Shown here: one piece after another, positions 23,287 to 32,188 of the stretch
How positions within the stretch are numbered: position 1 is the stretch's first letter
How the letters are laid out: each line of letters starts with the position of its first letter
Source: Acidobacteriaceae bacterium
Lineage (GTDB): Bacteria; Acidobacteriota; Terriglobia; Terriglobales; Acidobacteriaceae
Reading direction: 5' to 3'
NCBI GenBank assembly: GCA_030040425.1
Contig: JASHTS010000075.1
Coordinates: forward strand, 1 to 47,168
DNA: 47,168 nucleotides
Program-made: the position numbers and the translations under genes
The notes under the pieces: model-generated
Told to the model about the DNA's origin: nothing
Database searches by the model: none
The model's input: the letters and a program-made list of their open reading frames with translations, nothing else

Positions 23287-23505
23287 GGTTGAATCGCGTC
23301 TTTCTCGCCGTTGCACCCCCAAGGTGCGGCATCGACAGGGGCCCGCGGCTCGCGCGGCGGTAGGGGCGGAATTTCTAGAATAACGCGCCCCTCCCGGCGG
23401 TTGCCCAATGCCGAGCTTGCCGGGGTTATTTGATGGAATTGGAAACGGTTTTGATTTGGACAATATCGCTTGAGGTTGCATCCTATATGTAGCAAGGAGG
23501 CAGTT

Positions 23506-24261
23506 TTGGCAGCGATGGGTGAACGCGCTGAGGTCAGAAACGAGGAGATGCAGAAAACTCAAGCCGATCCGGAAACTGCGGAGCGGTTTATTGCTGAAAA
23601 ACGGATCGGGGAAAGAATCCGCAGGCTGCGTCTAAAAAAATCCATGGGCCTGGTCGAACTGGGAAGGCACACCGGTCTCTCCGCTAGCTTTCTCTCACAG
23701 CTTGAGACGGGCAGAGTTGTGCCGACGCTGAGAAATCTTGCGCGCATCGCCATGGTCTTTTCCAAAGATCTTTCCTACTTCTTTGAGAATGAGCCCACGG
23801 CCATGTTCCGTGTCCACCGGCAGAAGGATCGCGTGCGCCTGCCGCAGACCGGCGCCGATCCGCCAACGTATACCTTCGAGAGCCTGGGCTACATGGTGCC
23901 TGACCGGCACATGGATCCCTACTTTGCCGAGTTCCTTCCGGTCGAAGGTCCCGTGGAGCCAAGGGCACACATGCATCAGGGCTTCGAGTTTCTCTATGTT
24001 CTCAATGGCGAGCTCGCGCTGCGCCACGGGGAGCACCAGACGACACTCGAAACCGGCGATGCGGTCTACTTCGATGCAGGCACGCCGCATTCCTATCAGT
24101 GCGCCGGACGCCGGCCTGCGGGCGCCATCATCGTGACCATGCACCAGCCGGCAGTGTCTCCGCCGCTGCCCTTCCGCGCCCCTGCGCCCGTGCCGCGTCC
24201 CATACCCGGCGGGGTGCCTCGCACCAATGGCGGCGAAGAACGTGGTGAAGGGGTTTTGTAA
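23506..24261 (+). CDS. XRE-family regulator with C-terminal cupin domain
   Basis: About 251 residues. TTG 23506 is preferred because AAGGAGG ends 5 bp upstream; ATG 23515, in the same frame, would be 14 bp away. An N-terminal helix-turn-helix (about residues 30-85) reads [20 protein letters not shown], then [21 protein letters not shown] cupin_2 domain follows (about 150-215): [18 protein letters not shown], then [16 protein letters not shown], carrying the usual histidines and glutamate for a metal or ligand site. Such proteins sense a small molecule and regulate metabolic genes (PuuR and similar). The tail is proline-rich. It is divergent from asnS. The target is unknown; self-regulation is plausible. 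Confidence 0.88.
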   Translation: MAAMGERAEVRNEEMQKTQADPETAERFIAEKRIGERIRRLRLKKSMGLVELGRHTGLSASFLSQLETGRVVPTLRNLARIAMVFSKDLSYFFENEPTAMFRVHRQKDRVRLPQTGADPPTYTFESLGYMVPDRHMDPYFAEFLPVEGPVEPRAHMHQGFEFLYVLNGELALRHGEHQTTLETGDAVYFDAGTPHSYQCAGRRPAGAIIVTMHQPAVSPPLPFRAPAPVPRPIPGGVPRTNGGEERGEGVL

Positions 24262-24319
24262 TCCGGTTGCGCCGGGTCTCGGATGGTGGATAAGCGAAGA
24301 GCAGCTCCGTCTGCGCAGG

Positions 24320-25852
24320 CTATTTTTCCGCGGCACCCCCTGCCGGCAGCAGTTCGTAGCTCACTACGGCAACGCGCTTCGAGTCCGGTGACCAGTTGCT
24401 CACGTTCATCGATCCATTTCCGCCAATCAGATTTTCGAGAACGCGCGTCTTGCCGTCTTCCATGGTAAGAATGCGCAGGGCGATCTCCTTGTTCGAGGCG
24501 TGCGTCGTCACTTCGGGACTGTAGGAAAGAAACACCACTGACTTGCCGTCGGGCGCAGGGTGCGGCGTCCAGTTTCTGAACTGGTCGAAAGTCAGTTGCT
24601 CCACGTGGCTGCCGTCGGCGCTCATGCGCGCAATCTGCATCCCGCCCCAGCGGTCGGTGTTGAAGTAAATGAACGCGCCGTCCGGGCTGAAATCGGGATC
24701 GTCGCTGATGCCTGTTCCGTTGGTCAGCGCCGTCTCCGCGCCGCCCTCCGCGGGAATCGAATAAATATTGAGCGCGCCCTTGTTAGGCCGCGAAAACAGG
24801 ATCGTCTTTCCATCCGGCGACCAGCTGTGAAAGTACGAATCCGGATTCGCGGTCACCATCCGCGGCGTTCCGCCCGCTGCCGGAATCACGTACACGCGAT
24901 TGCCCGGATTGCCGGGCGCGGTGCAGGTGATCGCCAGCCACTTTCCATCCGGCGAAAACCCATGACTGCCGTTGCAGCCTGTCGCCGAGCCGGTGTCGAT
25001 CGCCTGCGGCGTTCCCTTGCCGTCCGCCGGGACGCTGTACATCTTGCCATCCTGGTTGAAAACCAGCGTGCTTCCATCGCGCGACCAGCTGGGCGCCTGC
25101 GCGTTTCCGCGCGCGGCGTAAGCAATCGTCGCCCGCCCGGAATCAACCTCGATCACCTGCACCGAGCTCAAAAGCGTCGTCGGCGCCGTGGCCGCGGCCG
25201 GAGCCAGTTGCTCGAATTCGAGATGGGTGAAGGTGGCCGTCTCCTGTGCGTTGGGGTCGTGCGCGGAGAGACCGATGCCGGCATAGAACGGCTCGTCCAG
25301 GTGCAGCTTCACCGACGCGCCCGAAGCGTGCAGCGGCTCCCCGTGCAGGCTTAGGTACAGCGTGAACACGTCGCCGCGCTTTTCCAGGCGCACCCGTTCC
25401 GGCGGATCGATGTTCAGCTCAATGCTTCCGGTCGCGTCTCCCTTTGCTTGCCGGAACTGGAGCGCCGTGAGCCCCGAGCCGTGCTGCGCCACGTCCGCAT
25501 AAGCGCCGTCCGCGTCGAGCGTCTGCCGGAACATCAGCACCGCCTTGCGGTGCGGATTGTGCTCGCCCGTCTTCTCCGGGAAGTCAATGTCCGCGGTCAG
25601 CGCCAGGTCTCCCTGCGCCTTCTTCCACACAAAATGAAACCCGTCGGTCGCGGCCCACAGATTTGCGCCGGCCGCGGTGATCGTGTACACGCCGGTGTTC
25701 AGGTCGTAGTGCGCTGTGCCCGGCGGCGTGACGCTGCCCACGTCCGACTGACCCTCAAAGATTCCTATGGATTGCGCACGCGGCGTGTTGGCGTGGAGCA
25801 GAAGCGCGGCCAGAGAAAGCACGCAGAGAGAACAGGCAAGCCGTGCAGGCAT
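24320..25852 (-). CDS. TolB-like beta-propeller protein with N-terminal lectin-like domain
   Basis: A 510-residue secreted protein. ATG 25852 has GGAGG 6 bp upstream and begins a signal peptide (LACSLCVLSLAALLLHANTPRAQ). Residues about 28-215 form a DUF1349/concanavalin-like beta-sandwich (LWAATDGFHFVWKKAQGDL, YAGIGLSAHDP). Residues about 240-500 are PD40/WD40-like propeller blades marked by FSPDGKWLAIT, WSPDGKTILFSRP, DFSPDGAFIYFNT, PAPDGKSVVFLSY and WSPDSKRVAVVSY. Domain content suggests ligand or protein binding in the periplasm, possibly of carbohydrate. Database annotations such as 'biopolymer transporter Tol' rest only on the TolB-like repeats. No tol-pal genes are nearby. It converges with the XRE-cupin gene. 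Confidence 0.85.
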   Translation of the reverse strand: MPARLACSLCVLSLAALLLHANTPRAQSIGIFEGQSDVGSVTPPGTAHYDLNTGVYTITAAGANLWAATDGFHFVWKKAQGDLALTADIDFPEKTGEHNPHRKAVLMFRQTLDADGAYADVAQHGSGLTALQFRQAKGDATGSIELNIDPPERVRLEKRGDVFTLYLSLHGEPLHASGASVKLHLDEPFYAGIGLSAHDPNAQETATFTHLEFEQLAPAAATAPTTLLSSVQVIEVDSGRATIAYAARGNAQAPSWSRDGSTLVFNQDGKMYSVPADGKGTPQAIDTGSATGCNGSHGFSPDGKWLAITCTAPGNPGNRVYVIPAAGGTPRMVTANPDSYFHSWSPDGKTILFSRPNKGALNIYSIPAEGGAETALTNGTGISDDPDFSPDGAFIYFNTDRWGGMQIARMSADGSHVEQLTFDQFRNWTPHPAPDGKSVVFLSYSPEVTTHASNKEIALRILTMEDGKTRVLENLIGGNGSMNVSNWSPDSKRVAVVSYELLPAGGAAEK

Positions 25853-25939
25853 TCAAAGCCTCCGCAATGAGCGCAGAGATAGCGAGCAAACTATAAGGTC
25901 GGCAGGCGGCCTTGTCAACGCGTCTCCGTGCCTTCCACG

Positions 25940-26479
25940 TCAGCTCCCGCGCACATTGCGGAAATACTCCCCCACCCCGAGCCAGTTCTCCACGCGCACA
26001 AATCCGGTCACCGCCAGGTTGTGCGGAGCGGAATACAGCAACCCCTGTCCGGCGAATTTCTCCAGATTGCGCGGCTGGTCGTCGATGAGGTAATCGGCGC
26101 GCAAAATGCTCTTGTCGCCGCAGAAAACGTAGTGCGTTGGCGGAACAAAGGAAAAATGGCGCTGTAACCAGCGATACTTCGGTCCCAGCGAGTTCGGCAC
26201 CGCCATGGCTTGCGTGGCAATGAAAATCTCGAACCGGGCGGAAAGCCCTTTGAGCACCGGCTGCGCGCCGGGCATCACGGGCAGGTCCTCGAAAAAGTCC
26301 TCGGCGTCGAGAAAGGCGCGCAGCTCCTCCTGCCGGTCCATGGGGGCAATCGCCCACAGTCCCTTGCCCGCCAGGTCCTCGAGCGTCAGGTCTTCGTCGA
26401 ATGCCTGATTGTAGCGGCGCAGGTGCTCGGCCAGCGTGTCCGCCATCACCTCATCCATGTCCACGCAGATGCGCCGCAC
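25940..26479 (-). CDS. 5'(3')-deoxyribonucleotidase, HAD superfamily
   Basis: A 179-residue NT5C-type nucleotidase predicted to dephosphorylate deoxyribonucleoside monophosphates. HAD motif I is at the very start (ICVDMDEVMADTLAEH, both aspartates present). Motif II is near FIATQAMAVPN, and motif III/IV lie in GDKSILRADYLIDDQPRN. The start is set at GTG 26479 because GGGAG lies 5 bp upstream and this puts motif I at residue 6, as in the family. A TTG at 26524 would add 15 residues. Together with dut elsewhere in the window it fits deoxynucleotide pool housekeeping, but the two are not linked. Confidence 0.88.
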   Translation of the reverse strand: MRRICVDMDEVMADTLAEHLRRYNQAFDEDLTLEDLAGKGLWAIAPMDRQEELRAFLDAEDFFEDLPVMPGAQPVLKGLSARFEIFIATQAMAVPNSLGPKYRWLQRHFSFVPPTHYVFCGDKSILRADYLIDDQPRNLEKFAGQGLLYSAPHNLAVTGFVRVENWLGVGEYFRNVRGS

Positions 26480-26615
26480 CGCCGCTCCCGGGCTGCTCAA
26501 AGAATGAAATGCGCGTCCAAGCAAATGGTAGCAGCCGCGGCAGGCCGCCGCGCGCGGACCTGGACGCGTTTACGGTGCAGTCCCGGCGACAGATGCTCCT
26601 CTCAAGGCAGGCTGC

Positions 26616-27620
26616 GTGCGCAATTTGTCGGTCCTTCTGTTCCTCTTCTGCGCTGTTTCCTTGCTCCGGCCATTGCGGGCCCAGCGCCAGCCTTACACAC
26701 CTGCACCTGCGTTGCCGGCGACCGGCTCCTACGCCGATCTTCCTCGCTTCGAGCTCGGCTTCAGCACCGCCGACATTCGCACTTTCTGCGTCGGACAGGA
26801 GTACTGCTATCTGCCCGCTTTCAGCCTGGGCGCAGGTGCAACCCTCAACTGGAACCAGCGTCTTGCGTTCGATACCAATCTCTACGTCACCACCGGCTCC
26901 GGAAACGGAGAATCCAACATCGCCGGCGGCCGTACGGAAGAATTTCTTGCCGGCGTCCGTGGCGAAATTCGCGCGCGCCACTACGGCTACTACCTCAAAG
27001 CTCAACCCGGTTTCCTCCGCTGGAACAAGGTCATCACCAACGTCGTCTACAGCGCACCTGACACGTTCACCGATGTTTACGGAGGCCGCACCCGCTTCGT
27101 CACGGATGTAGGAGGAGGCGTGGAGTATTCGCCCACCCCGCGCATTCATCTTCGCGGTGAATTTGCCGATCTCGTGATGGGCTACTCAAGCAGCCGCTGG
27201 CTCAACAATCTTCAGCCCGAGGCCGGCGTTTACGTGGGTCTGGGAAAACCCCTCGAGTGGGAACCTGCCGTCTACTACCCCGAAGCCGCGCACCCGTTCT
27301 TTGACGCCACGAATATCGTTCTTCTTACCGCGAGCGAACTCGGAATGACCGCGGACGCCATCACCACGCAGCGCGGTCTTGCGCGCGGCCGGGGAGAAGC
27401 CGACCCTATCGCGCGCCCGCTGGTGAAATTTGGCTGGGGCGGCCAGATCAGCTTGGAGGGTCTTGAAACCGCAGCCGAGATCGCCGGCATGTACGGCCTG
27501 CACCGCACCGGCCATCATTGGGTGGAGAGAGCCGTCCCCGTCTGCCTTGCGATTACACACGCTATATTCGCGTACCAAAATGCCAAGACCGGCTACGGGC
27601 ACAAGTCCCCCGGTTCCTGA
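26616..27620 (+). CDS. Predicted outer-membrane beta-barrel protein
   Basis: 334 residues from GTG 26616 (AAGG about 8 bp upstream). A signal peptide (VLLFLFCAVSLLRPLRAQ) precedes a proline-rich spacer. Residues about 45-215 alternate polar and aromatic/hydrophobic residues in a barrel-like manner (ATLNWNQRLAFDTNLYVTTG, YYLKAQPGFLRW, GGGVEYSPTPRIHLRGEFAD). The part after about residue 230 is different: LLTASELGMTADAITTQRGL, then SLEGLETAAEIAGMYGLHRT and an amphipathic or hydrophobic end (PVCLAITHAIFAYQNA). It therefore looks like an outer-membrane domain joined to a separate helical domain. I do not recognise the specific family. It is divergent from the nucleotidase and convergent with the zinc-ribbon gene. 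Confidence 0.7.
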   Translation: MRNLSVLLFLFCAVSLLRPLRAQRQPYTPAPALPATGSYADLPRFELGFSTADIRTFCVGQEYCYLPAFSLGAGATLNWNQRLAFDTNLYVTTGSGNGESNIAGGRTEEFLAGVRGEIRARHYGYYLKAQPGFLRWNKVITNVVYSAPDTFTDVYGGRTRFVTDVGGGVEYSPTPRIHLRGEFADLVMGYSSSRWLNNLQPEAGVYVGLGKPLEWEPAVYYPEAAHPFFDATNIVLLTASELGMTADAITTQRGLARGRGEADPIARPLVKFGWGGQISLEGLETAAEIAGMYGLHRTGHHWVERAVPVCLAITHAIFAYQNAKTGYGHKSPGS

Positions 27621-27675
27621 CGATTCGTCGGCAAATTTCTGTGTTTCCGCTTTGCGGGGAGCACTTGCGTGCGCT

Positions 27676-28461
27676 CTACGCGCCCGCCTCGCGCGGCTTG
27701 CGCGGCGCCCGCCCTGCGCCGGGAATCACCTCCGGCTGCGGCTGCTTGGGTGCCGGCGCAATCGCGGGATCCCAGTAGAGCAGCCGGCTGCAACTATCGC
27801 AGCTCAACAGTTGCCCTTCGCGCAACTGGTTCCAGATCTGCGGGCGCAAACCCATGCGGCAACCGGTGCACTGCTGGTTCTGCGCGAGCGCAATCCCGAT
27901 GCCCCGCGCCGCGGCCAGGCGGTCAAACCGCGCCAGCCAATCGGGTTCGATCTGCTGCCTCACCTGCTCGCGCTCTGCGTTCAGGGCCGCCAGTTGCTCT
28001 TCCTGCTCCTTCCGCCGCAGGCTGGTCCGTTCGCGCGTCTTTTCGAGTGCGCCGGCGAACTCCTCCACCTGCGCGCGCGTCCGCTTCAGCGCGCCTTCCT
28101 GCTCTTCCGTGCGCTCCAGACTGGCCAGCTCTTCATCCTCAAGCCGCGCGATCTCCCTGGCCGCAAACGCAATCTCATGTTCGATGGCCGCCGCCTGCTC
28201 GGGCGTTTTTACCGTGTCCTGCTGCGCCCGGAAGCGCGCGGCCTTTTGCCGGTGCCCGTCGATCTCGCGCTCCAGCCGGGTCCGCCCTTGCTCCTCCCGG
28301 CTCAGCGCCGACGAGACCGCAGCCGACTGCCGTTCCGCCCCGGCCAGCGCCGCCTCTGCCGCAGAGACCTCGGCGGGCAGCGCGCGCGCTTCCTGCGCGA
28401 GGCGATTTCGCTCCAATTCCACTGCCTGCAACTTCACCAGGTTTTCAATCAGGGTTTGCAT
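27676..28461 (-). CDS. Coiled-coil protein with C4 zinc ribbon
   Basis: 261 residues. Residues about 1-175 form a long charged coiled coil rich in Glu, Arg and Ala ([20 protein letters not shown] onward). A C-terminal zf-RING_7-type zinc ribbon has two cysteine pairs, CTGCRMGL and [10 protein letters not shown]. This matches the widespread bacterial family related to Chlamydia CT398. In other bacteria members have been linked to flagellar and type III export proteins or to nucleic acid binding, but the general function is unclear. The tail after the ribbon is proline/lysine-rich. It is cytoplasmic and appears to be a single-gene unit. Confidence 0.88.
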   Translation of the reverse strand: MQTLIENLVKLQAVELERNRLAQEARALPAEVSAAEAALAGAERQSAAVSSALSREEQGRTRLEREIDGHRQKAARFRAQQDTVKTPEQAAAIEHEIAFAAREIARLEDEELASLERTEEQEGALKRTRAQVEEFAGALEKTRERTSLRRKEQEEQLAALNAEREQVRQQIEPDWLARFDRLAAARGIGIALAQNQQCTGCRMGLRPQIWNQLREGQLLSCDSCSRLLYWDPAIAPAPKQPQPEVIPGAGRAPRKPREAGA

Positions 28462-28639
28462 CCGTCATAAGAAGTCTACGGCATTTGGCATCTATACAGA
28501 AATGAGACCCTCCGGCCCGCTTTCCGCGTCGAATGGATTGAGAGCCTCAGGGACGGAGCTTCGTGTCAGGGCGCACGTTCATTCGCCCGGTAAGCGCGGC
28601 AAGATGGGTGCGGGCTCTTAAGCCCCTGGATTTAGAGCG

Positions 28640-30415
28640 ATGGATCAGGAACAGCCAGCAAACGCGAGCAGCAAGCCGAAATCCTTCGGCCGCAGGCACC
28701 CGGTGTTGAAGTGGACTGCCCTGTCCCTGCTCGCTCTCTTCCTCGTGCTCGTCGCGGCCGTGGCGGTGCTTGCCCATCGCGCCGAGCCTCTGCTGCGCGA
28801 GCGTATTGTTGCGGAGCTCGAAGAGCATTTTCATGCGCGCGTCGAGCTCGACTCCTTTCACGTTTCGCTGCTTGGCGGTCTGCGCGCGGAAGGCCGCGGC
28901 CTGCGCATCTGGCCCCCGGCTGAGGTTCACGGCGTGACCATCCCTGCGGCGAACGACGAAAAGCCCCTCATCTCTCTCGACGATTTCCGCTTTCGTGCGC
29001 CGCTGCATTACAAGCCGGGCCAGCCCGTGCGCATCTCGGTCATCCAGCTTCACGGCCTCACGGTTGACGTACCTCCGAAATCCCGCTTCACCCGCGCCAT
29101 CAGCTCTAATGGCTCTGGTCCCAATACTTCACCTCCGCAATCATCCAGCTCTGCCCCGAGCTCCAAGTCGGACTCCAGCATGGATGTCAAAGTGACCAAA
29201 GCGCTGGTTCACTTCGTCGTCAGCAGCCTCAACTGCACGGATGTTCACCTGATCCTCGAACCCGGCAAGCCGGGCAAGCAGCCGCTTGAATTTTCGATCG
29301 CCAGCCTGCAACTCACTGAGATCCGAGCGGGCGGCAGGATGAACTTCAAAGCCGACCTCACCAATGCCCGTCCCGTCGGCATCATTCATACCTCCGGCAC
29401 CTTCGGGCCCTGGACCGTCGAGGATCCCGGCGAGAGCGCCATCGCCGGCAAATACACCTTCGATCATGCCAATCTCGCAGACTTCAAAGGCATCGCCGGA
29501 ACTCTCGATTCAACCGGGGAGTATGACGGGCAGCTCCGCAATCTCATCGTCGACGGCGTCACCGACACGCCCGATTTCCACCTCGCCTCGTTCGGCACGC
29601 CCATGCATCTGCAAACGCAGTTTCACGCGCTGGTGGACGCCACCAATGGCGACACCTGGCTCGAGCCGGTTGAGGCCACGCTCGGCGATTCGCACTTCAC
29701 GGCGCAAGGCGAAGTGGTCGGCCTGCCCGCCGGCGCATTGCCCGCCGATGCCGGCTCCGGCGCGCAAAGCCCGGGCGGCCACGACATCTCTCTCCTGGTC
29801 GATATTCCCCACGGCCGCATGGAAGATTTTCTCCGCCTTGTGAGCAAAAACGGCGTCCCGCTGATGACCGGCGAGCTCACCATGAAAACCACGCTCGAGA
29901 TCCCTCCCGGAAAAGATCCTGTGCACGAGCGCATTCGGCTCAAAGGCCGTTTTTCGCTCACGGATGCTCAGTTCACAAGTGCAAAAATCCAGGATCGCAT
30001 TGCCGACCTGAGCTTTCGCGGTCAGGGCGATCCCAAAGCAGCCAAGCAGACCGCCGATGCATCGAGCATCCGCGCCTCCATGGCCGGCACCTTCACCATG
30101 GACCGCGGCGTCATCACCCTTCCCGATCTCACCTACTCCATGCCCGGCGCCGACATTTCCATGGTCGGCGCTTACGGCGTCGAAGGCGGCCGGCTCGACT
30201 TCACCGGCACCGCCAAAATGCAGGCCACTATCTCCAAAATGCTCGGAGGCTGGAAGGGCCTGCTCGCCAAGCCCGTCGACCGCTTCTTCAAGAAGGACGG
30301 CGCCGGCACGGTGATCCCCATCCACATCGACGGCACCCGCGAGAGTCCGCACTTCTCCGTCGATTTCAACCGCCTCAAAACCACTTCACCTCAGCGCCCC
30401 GATCAGCCGCAATAA
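28640..30415 (+). CDS. AsmA-like inner-membrane-anchored protein
   Basis: 591 residues. A cytoplasmic polar N terminus with RRHPVLKW is followed by a single membrane segment (ALSLLALFLVLVAAVAVLAH, about 28-47) and the AsmA-type opening LRERIVAELEEHFHARVELD. The rest is periplasmic beta-strand repeats with features of the AsmA/DUF3971 family (GLRAEGRGLRIWPP, LHGLTVDVPP, and LKGRFSLTDAQFTSAKIQDR near the end). A low-complexity serine-rich stretch sits near residues 155-175. AsmA-like proteins form beta-groove bridges that help move phospholipids or assemble the outer membrane. The phosphatidyltransferase gene converges on it, an interesting but unproven association with lipid supply. Confidence 0.82.
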   Translation: MDQEQPANASSKPKSFGRRHPVLKWTALSLLALFLVLVAAVAVLAHRAEPLLRERIVAELEEHFHARVELDSFHVSLLGGLRAEGRGLRIWPPAEVHGVTIPAANDEKPLISLDDFRFRAPLHYKPGQPVRISVIQLHGLTVDVPPKSRFTRAISSNGSGPNTSPPQSSSSAPSSKSDSSMDVKVTKALVHFVVSSLNCTDVHLILEPGKPGKQPLEFSIASLQLTEIRAGGRMNFKADLTNARPVGIIHTSGTFGPWTVEDPGESAIAGKYTFDHANLADFKGIAGTLDSTGEYDGQLRNLIVDGVTDTPDFHLASFGTPMHLQTQFHALVDATNGDTWLEPVEATLGDSHFTAQGEVVGLPAGALPADAGSGAQSPGGHDISLLVDIPHGRMEDFLRLVSKNGVPLMTGELTMKTTLEIPPGKDPVHERIRLKGRFSLTDAQFTSAKIQDRIADLSFRGQGDPKAAKQTADASSIRASMAGTFTMDRGVITLPDLTYSMPGADISMVGAYGVEGGRLDFTGTAKMQATISKMLGGWKGLLAKPVDRFFKKDGAGTVIPIHIDGTRESPHFSVDFNRLKTTSPQRPDQPQ

Positions 30416-30459
30416 ATCCTGCGCGCACACGCGAACTAAACCCGGCGGGCTGGAATCGC

Positions 30460-31158
30460 TCATCGCAACGGTTCTCGGCGGTAAAGCTCCGCCGTGTGCC
30501 GTACGCCCACGCCCACGGCCATCGCCAACATCGAGCCGGCGGCAATCCCCCCGGCCACATCGAAAAGCAAGAAGCGATGCCCGGAGATCGTCGCATACGG
30601 ACTCCTGAGCAGCGCCAAGTTGCCCGCCGCCAGCAAAATGCGCATCTCCGTCGGCCCGAACCATCCCTGCGAAAGCTCAAAGCACCCCAGCGTATACGTG
30701 GCCAGATAGCTTTCCGCCGAGAGCAGCAGAAAGGCCACCAGCATCGCTGCCGCCGTCGCCTCGTGCACAAGCCCTGACCACGCCAGCCCGCCCAGCAGCG
30801 CGGTCGCGCCAAAGATGTCCACCAGGTGATCCACGTAAAATCCGTACCGCGGCCGTTCCTGATGGCGCACCCGCGCCAGCGTGCCGTCAAGGCTGTCGCC
30901 CAGCCAGTTCAGCGCCAGAAAGAAGATTCCCAGGAGCAGCGCGCGGCGGTCGTAGCGCGCAAGCGCGTAGCACGCGCCCACCCCGATCTGCGCCGCGAAT
31001 CCAAGCAGCGTGAGCCCGTCCGAAGTAACCCATCGCGGCGCCCGCTCTGCCATCCAGCAGAGCGCACGCTTTTCTACCGCCGCTGTCAGCGCCTGCTGCT
31101 TGCGCCGCGCCATCTTGAATCCCGCGCCCGTTTCTGTCACCGTCGCTCCCACGCTCAT
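30460..31158 (-). CDS. CDP-alcohol phosphatidyltransferase family protein
   Basis: A 232-residue integral membrane enzyme that transfers a phosphatidyl (or related) group from a CDP-linked donor to an alcohol. ATG 31158 is preceded by AAGGAG at 6 bp. The signature lies at residues 88-114 (GDSLDGTLARVR, then GFYVDHLVD) with metal-binding aspartates 88, 91, 110 and 114. About six membrane segments flank it (for example LLLGIFFLALNWL and AAAMLVAFLLLSA). The alcohol acceptor cannot be told from sequence; glycerol phosphate, inositol phosphate and serine are the usual possibilities. It lies 71 bp downstream of the SRPBCC-like gene on the same strand, with an octamer array between. Confidence 0.88.
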   Translation of the reverse strand: MSVGATVTETGAGFKMARRKQQALTAAVEKRALCWMAERAPRWVTSDGLTLLGFAAQIGVGACYALARYDRRALLLGIFFLALNWLGDSLDGTLARVRHQERPRYGFYVDHLVDIFGATALLGGLAWSGLVHEATAAAMLVAFLLLSAESYLATYTLGCFELSQGWFGPTEMRILLAAGNLALLRSPYATISGHRFLLFDVAGGIAAGSMLAMAVGVGVRHTAELYRREPLR

Positions 31159-31192
31159 CGCTGTCTCCTTCCCGGTTTCACAGCTCCACGAA

Positions 31193-31232
31193 GTCCGCTG
31201 ACTTGCTGACTCGCCAACTTGCTGGCTTGCTA
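31193..31232. repeat. Octamer array forming a gene's stop codon
   Basis: Five phased units: GTCCGCTG, ACTTGCTG, ACTCGCCA, ACTTGCTG, GCTTGCTA. The last three bases, CTA (31230-31232), are the complement of the TAG stop of the SRPBCC-like gene. Units are nearly identical to those after dut. Confidence 0.85.
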
Positions 31233-32027
31233 TTTCTTCAGCGCCTTCATCACCGCGCGCAGCGTAAAGTCGATCGACTCGCGCGGCACGCTCTCGACAA
31301 ACGGTCCAAGCACCCATCCCAATCCCGTGGGAATCGACCGCGTCAGCGAGACGGATTCGATCTGCATGGTCACGCCGCCGTCCCGCTCCTCGTAGTTCCA
31401 ATACGTATTCATCCGCCACAGGAAGCCGCGGTCCTGGCTCGTACTAAAGGGCCGTCCCTTCGCACCGATCTCTTCCACCCGCGTGCTCCGCGATGCAATC
31501 GTGCCGTGCTGGGGGTCGCTCCGCGCGTAGGTGATGGCATACGTCGTGTCCAGCACCACCGTAAGCACATGCTGCTGCTTCACCCGCATGGTCACGCTTG
31601 CATGGTCCTCATCCTGCGCGAGCACCCGCGCCGCCATGACCTGCGGCGCGAAGTAACGGGGATAATCCGCGAAATCGCGCAGCACGCGCTCGAAATCTTT
31701 TGCCGTGGCACCCGGCGCAAACGCCGTCCCGCGCCAGTCATGGATCAGCGCTCCCGGCAGATCAGCTTCTTTCTTCGGCGTCAATTCTTCGATCACAGGC
31801 TCGCCGGCGCGCACGCGCTGCCAATCCGCCGGCGCGAGATACGTTTGCGGACTCCGGTGCTCGGCCTCGAGCCGGGACTCCGCCTGCCGCACGTATGCAT
31901 CGAATCCTGCCTGCGCGGCCGCCGTCGGCTGCTCGCCCGCCGCGCCCGCCGCCACAGACACAAACATCGCCATCGCCAGCAGCCGCCTCACCCTGGCCAT
32001 GCGTTCCCGCCTCATGCTGCGTACCAT
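31230..32027 (-). CDS. Secreted START/SRPBCC-like protein
   Basis: 265 residues from ATG 32027; in-frame ATGs at 32015 and 32000 are also possible, the last giving a tidier signal peptide (MARVRRLLAMAMFVSVAAGA). After the signal the protein carries an SRPBCC-type domain resembling polyketide-cyclase or START proteins: ATAKDFERVLRDFADYPRYF, then VLTVVLDTTYAITYARSD, then RMNTYWNYEERDGGVTMQIE and the C-terminal helix SIDFTLRAVMKALKK. Such domains enclose hydrophobic ligands. A lipid-related role next to the phosphatidyltransferase is an inference from position only. The stop codon belongs to an octamer array. Confidence 0.8.
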   Translation of the reverse strand: MVRSMRRERMARVRRLLAMAMFVSVAAGAAGEQPTAAAQAGFDAYVRQAESRLEAEHRSPQTYLAPADWQRVRAGEPVIEELTPKKEADLPGALIHDWRGTAFAPGATAKDFERVLRDFADYPRYFAPQVMAARVLAQDEDHASVTMRVKQQHVLTVVLDTTYAITYARSDPQHGTIASRSTRVEEIGAKGRPFSTSQDRGFLWRMNTYWNYEERDGGVTMQIESVSLTRSIPTGLGWVLGPFVESVPRESIDFTLRAVMKALKK

Positions 32028-32188
32028 GCCCGGAAAGACGTTCCGGGCGCAATGCCAGCCGCCTCACCCTCGGAGCGAATGTTCCTCACCGCGCAATCTC
32101 TTCACCTTCTGTCATTTCGCGCAACTTCTCACCCGCGCCCCGGCTCTCAAGGCGAGGCCCGATTCAGCTAAACTGGCCTGCAAGGAAC

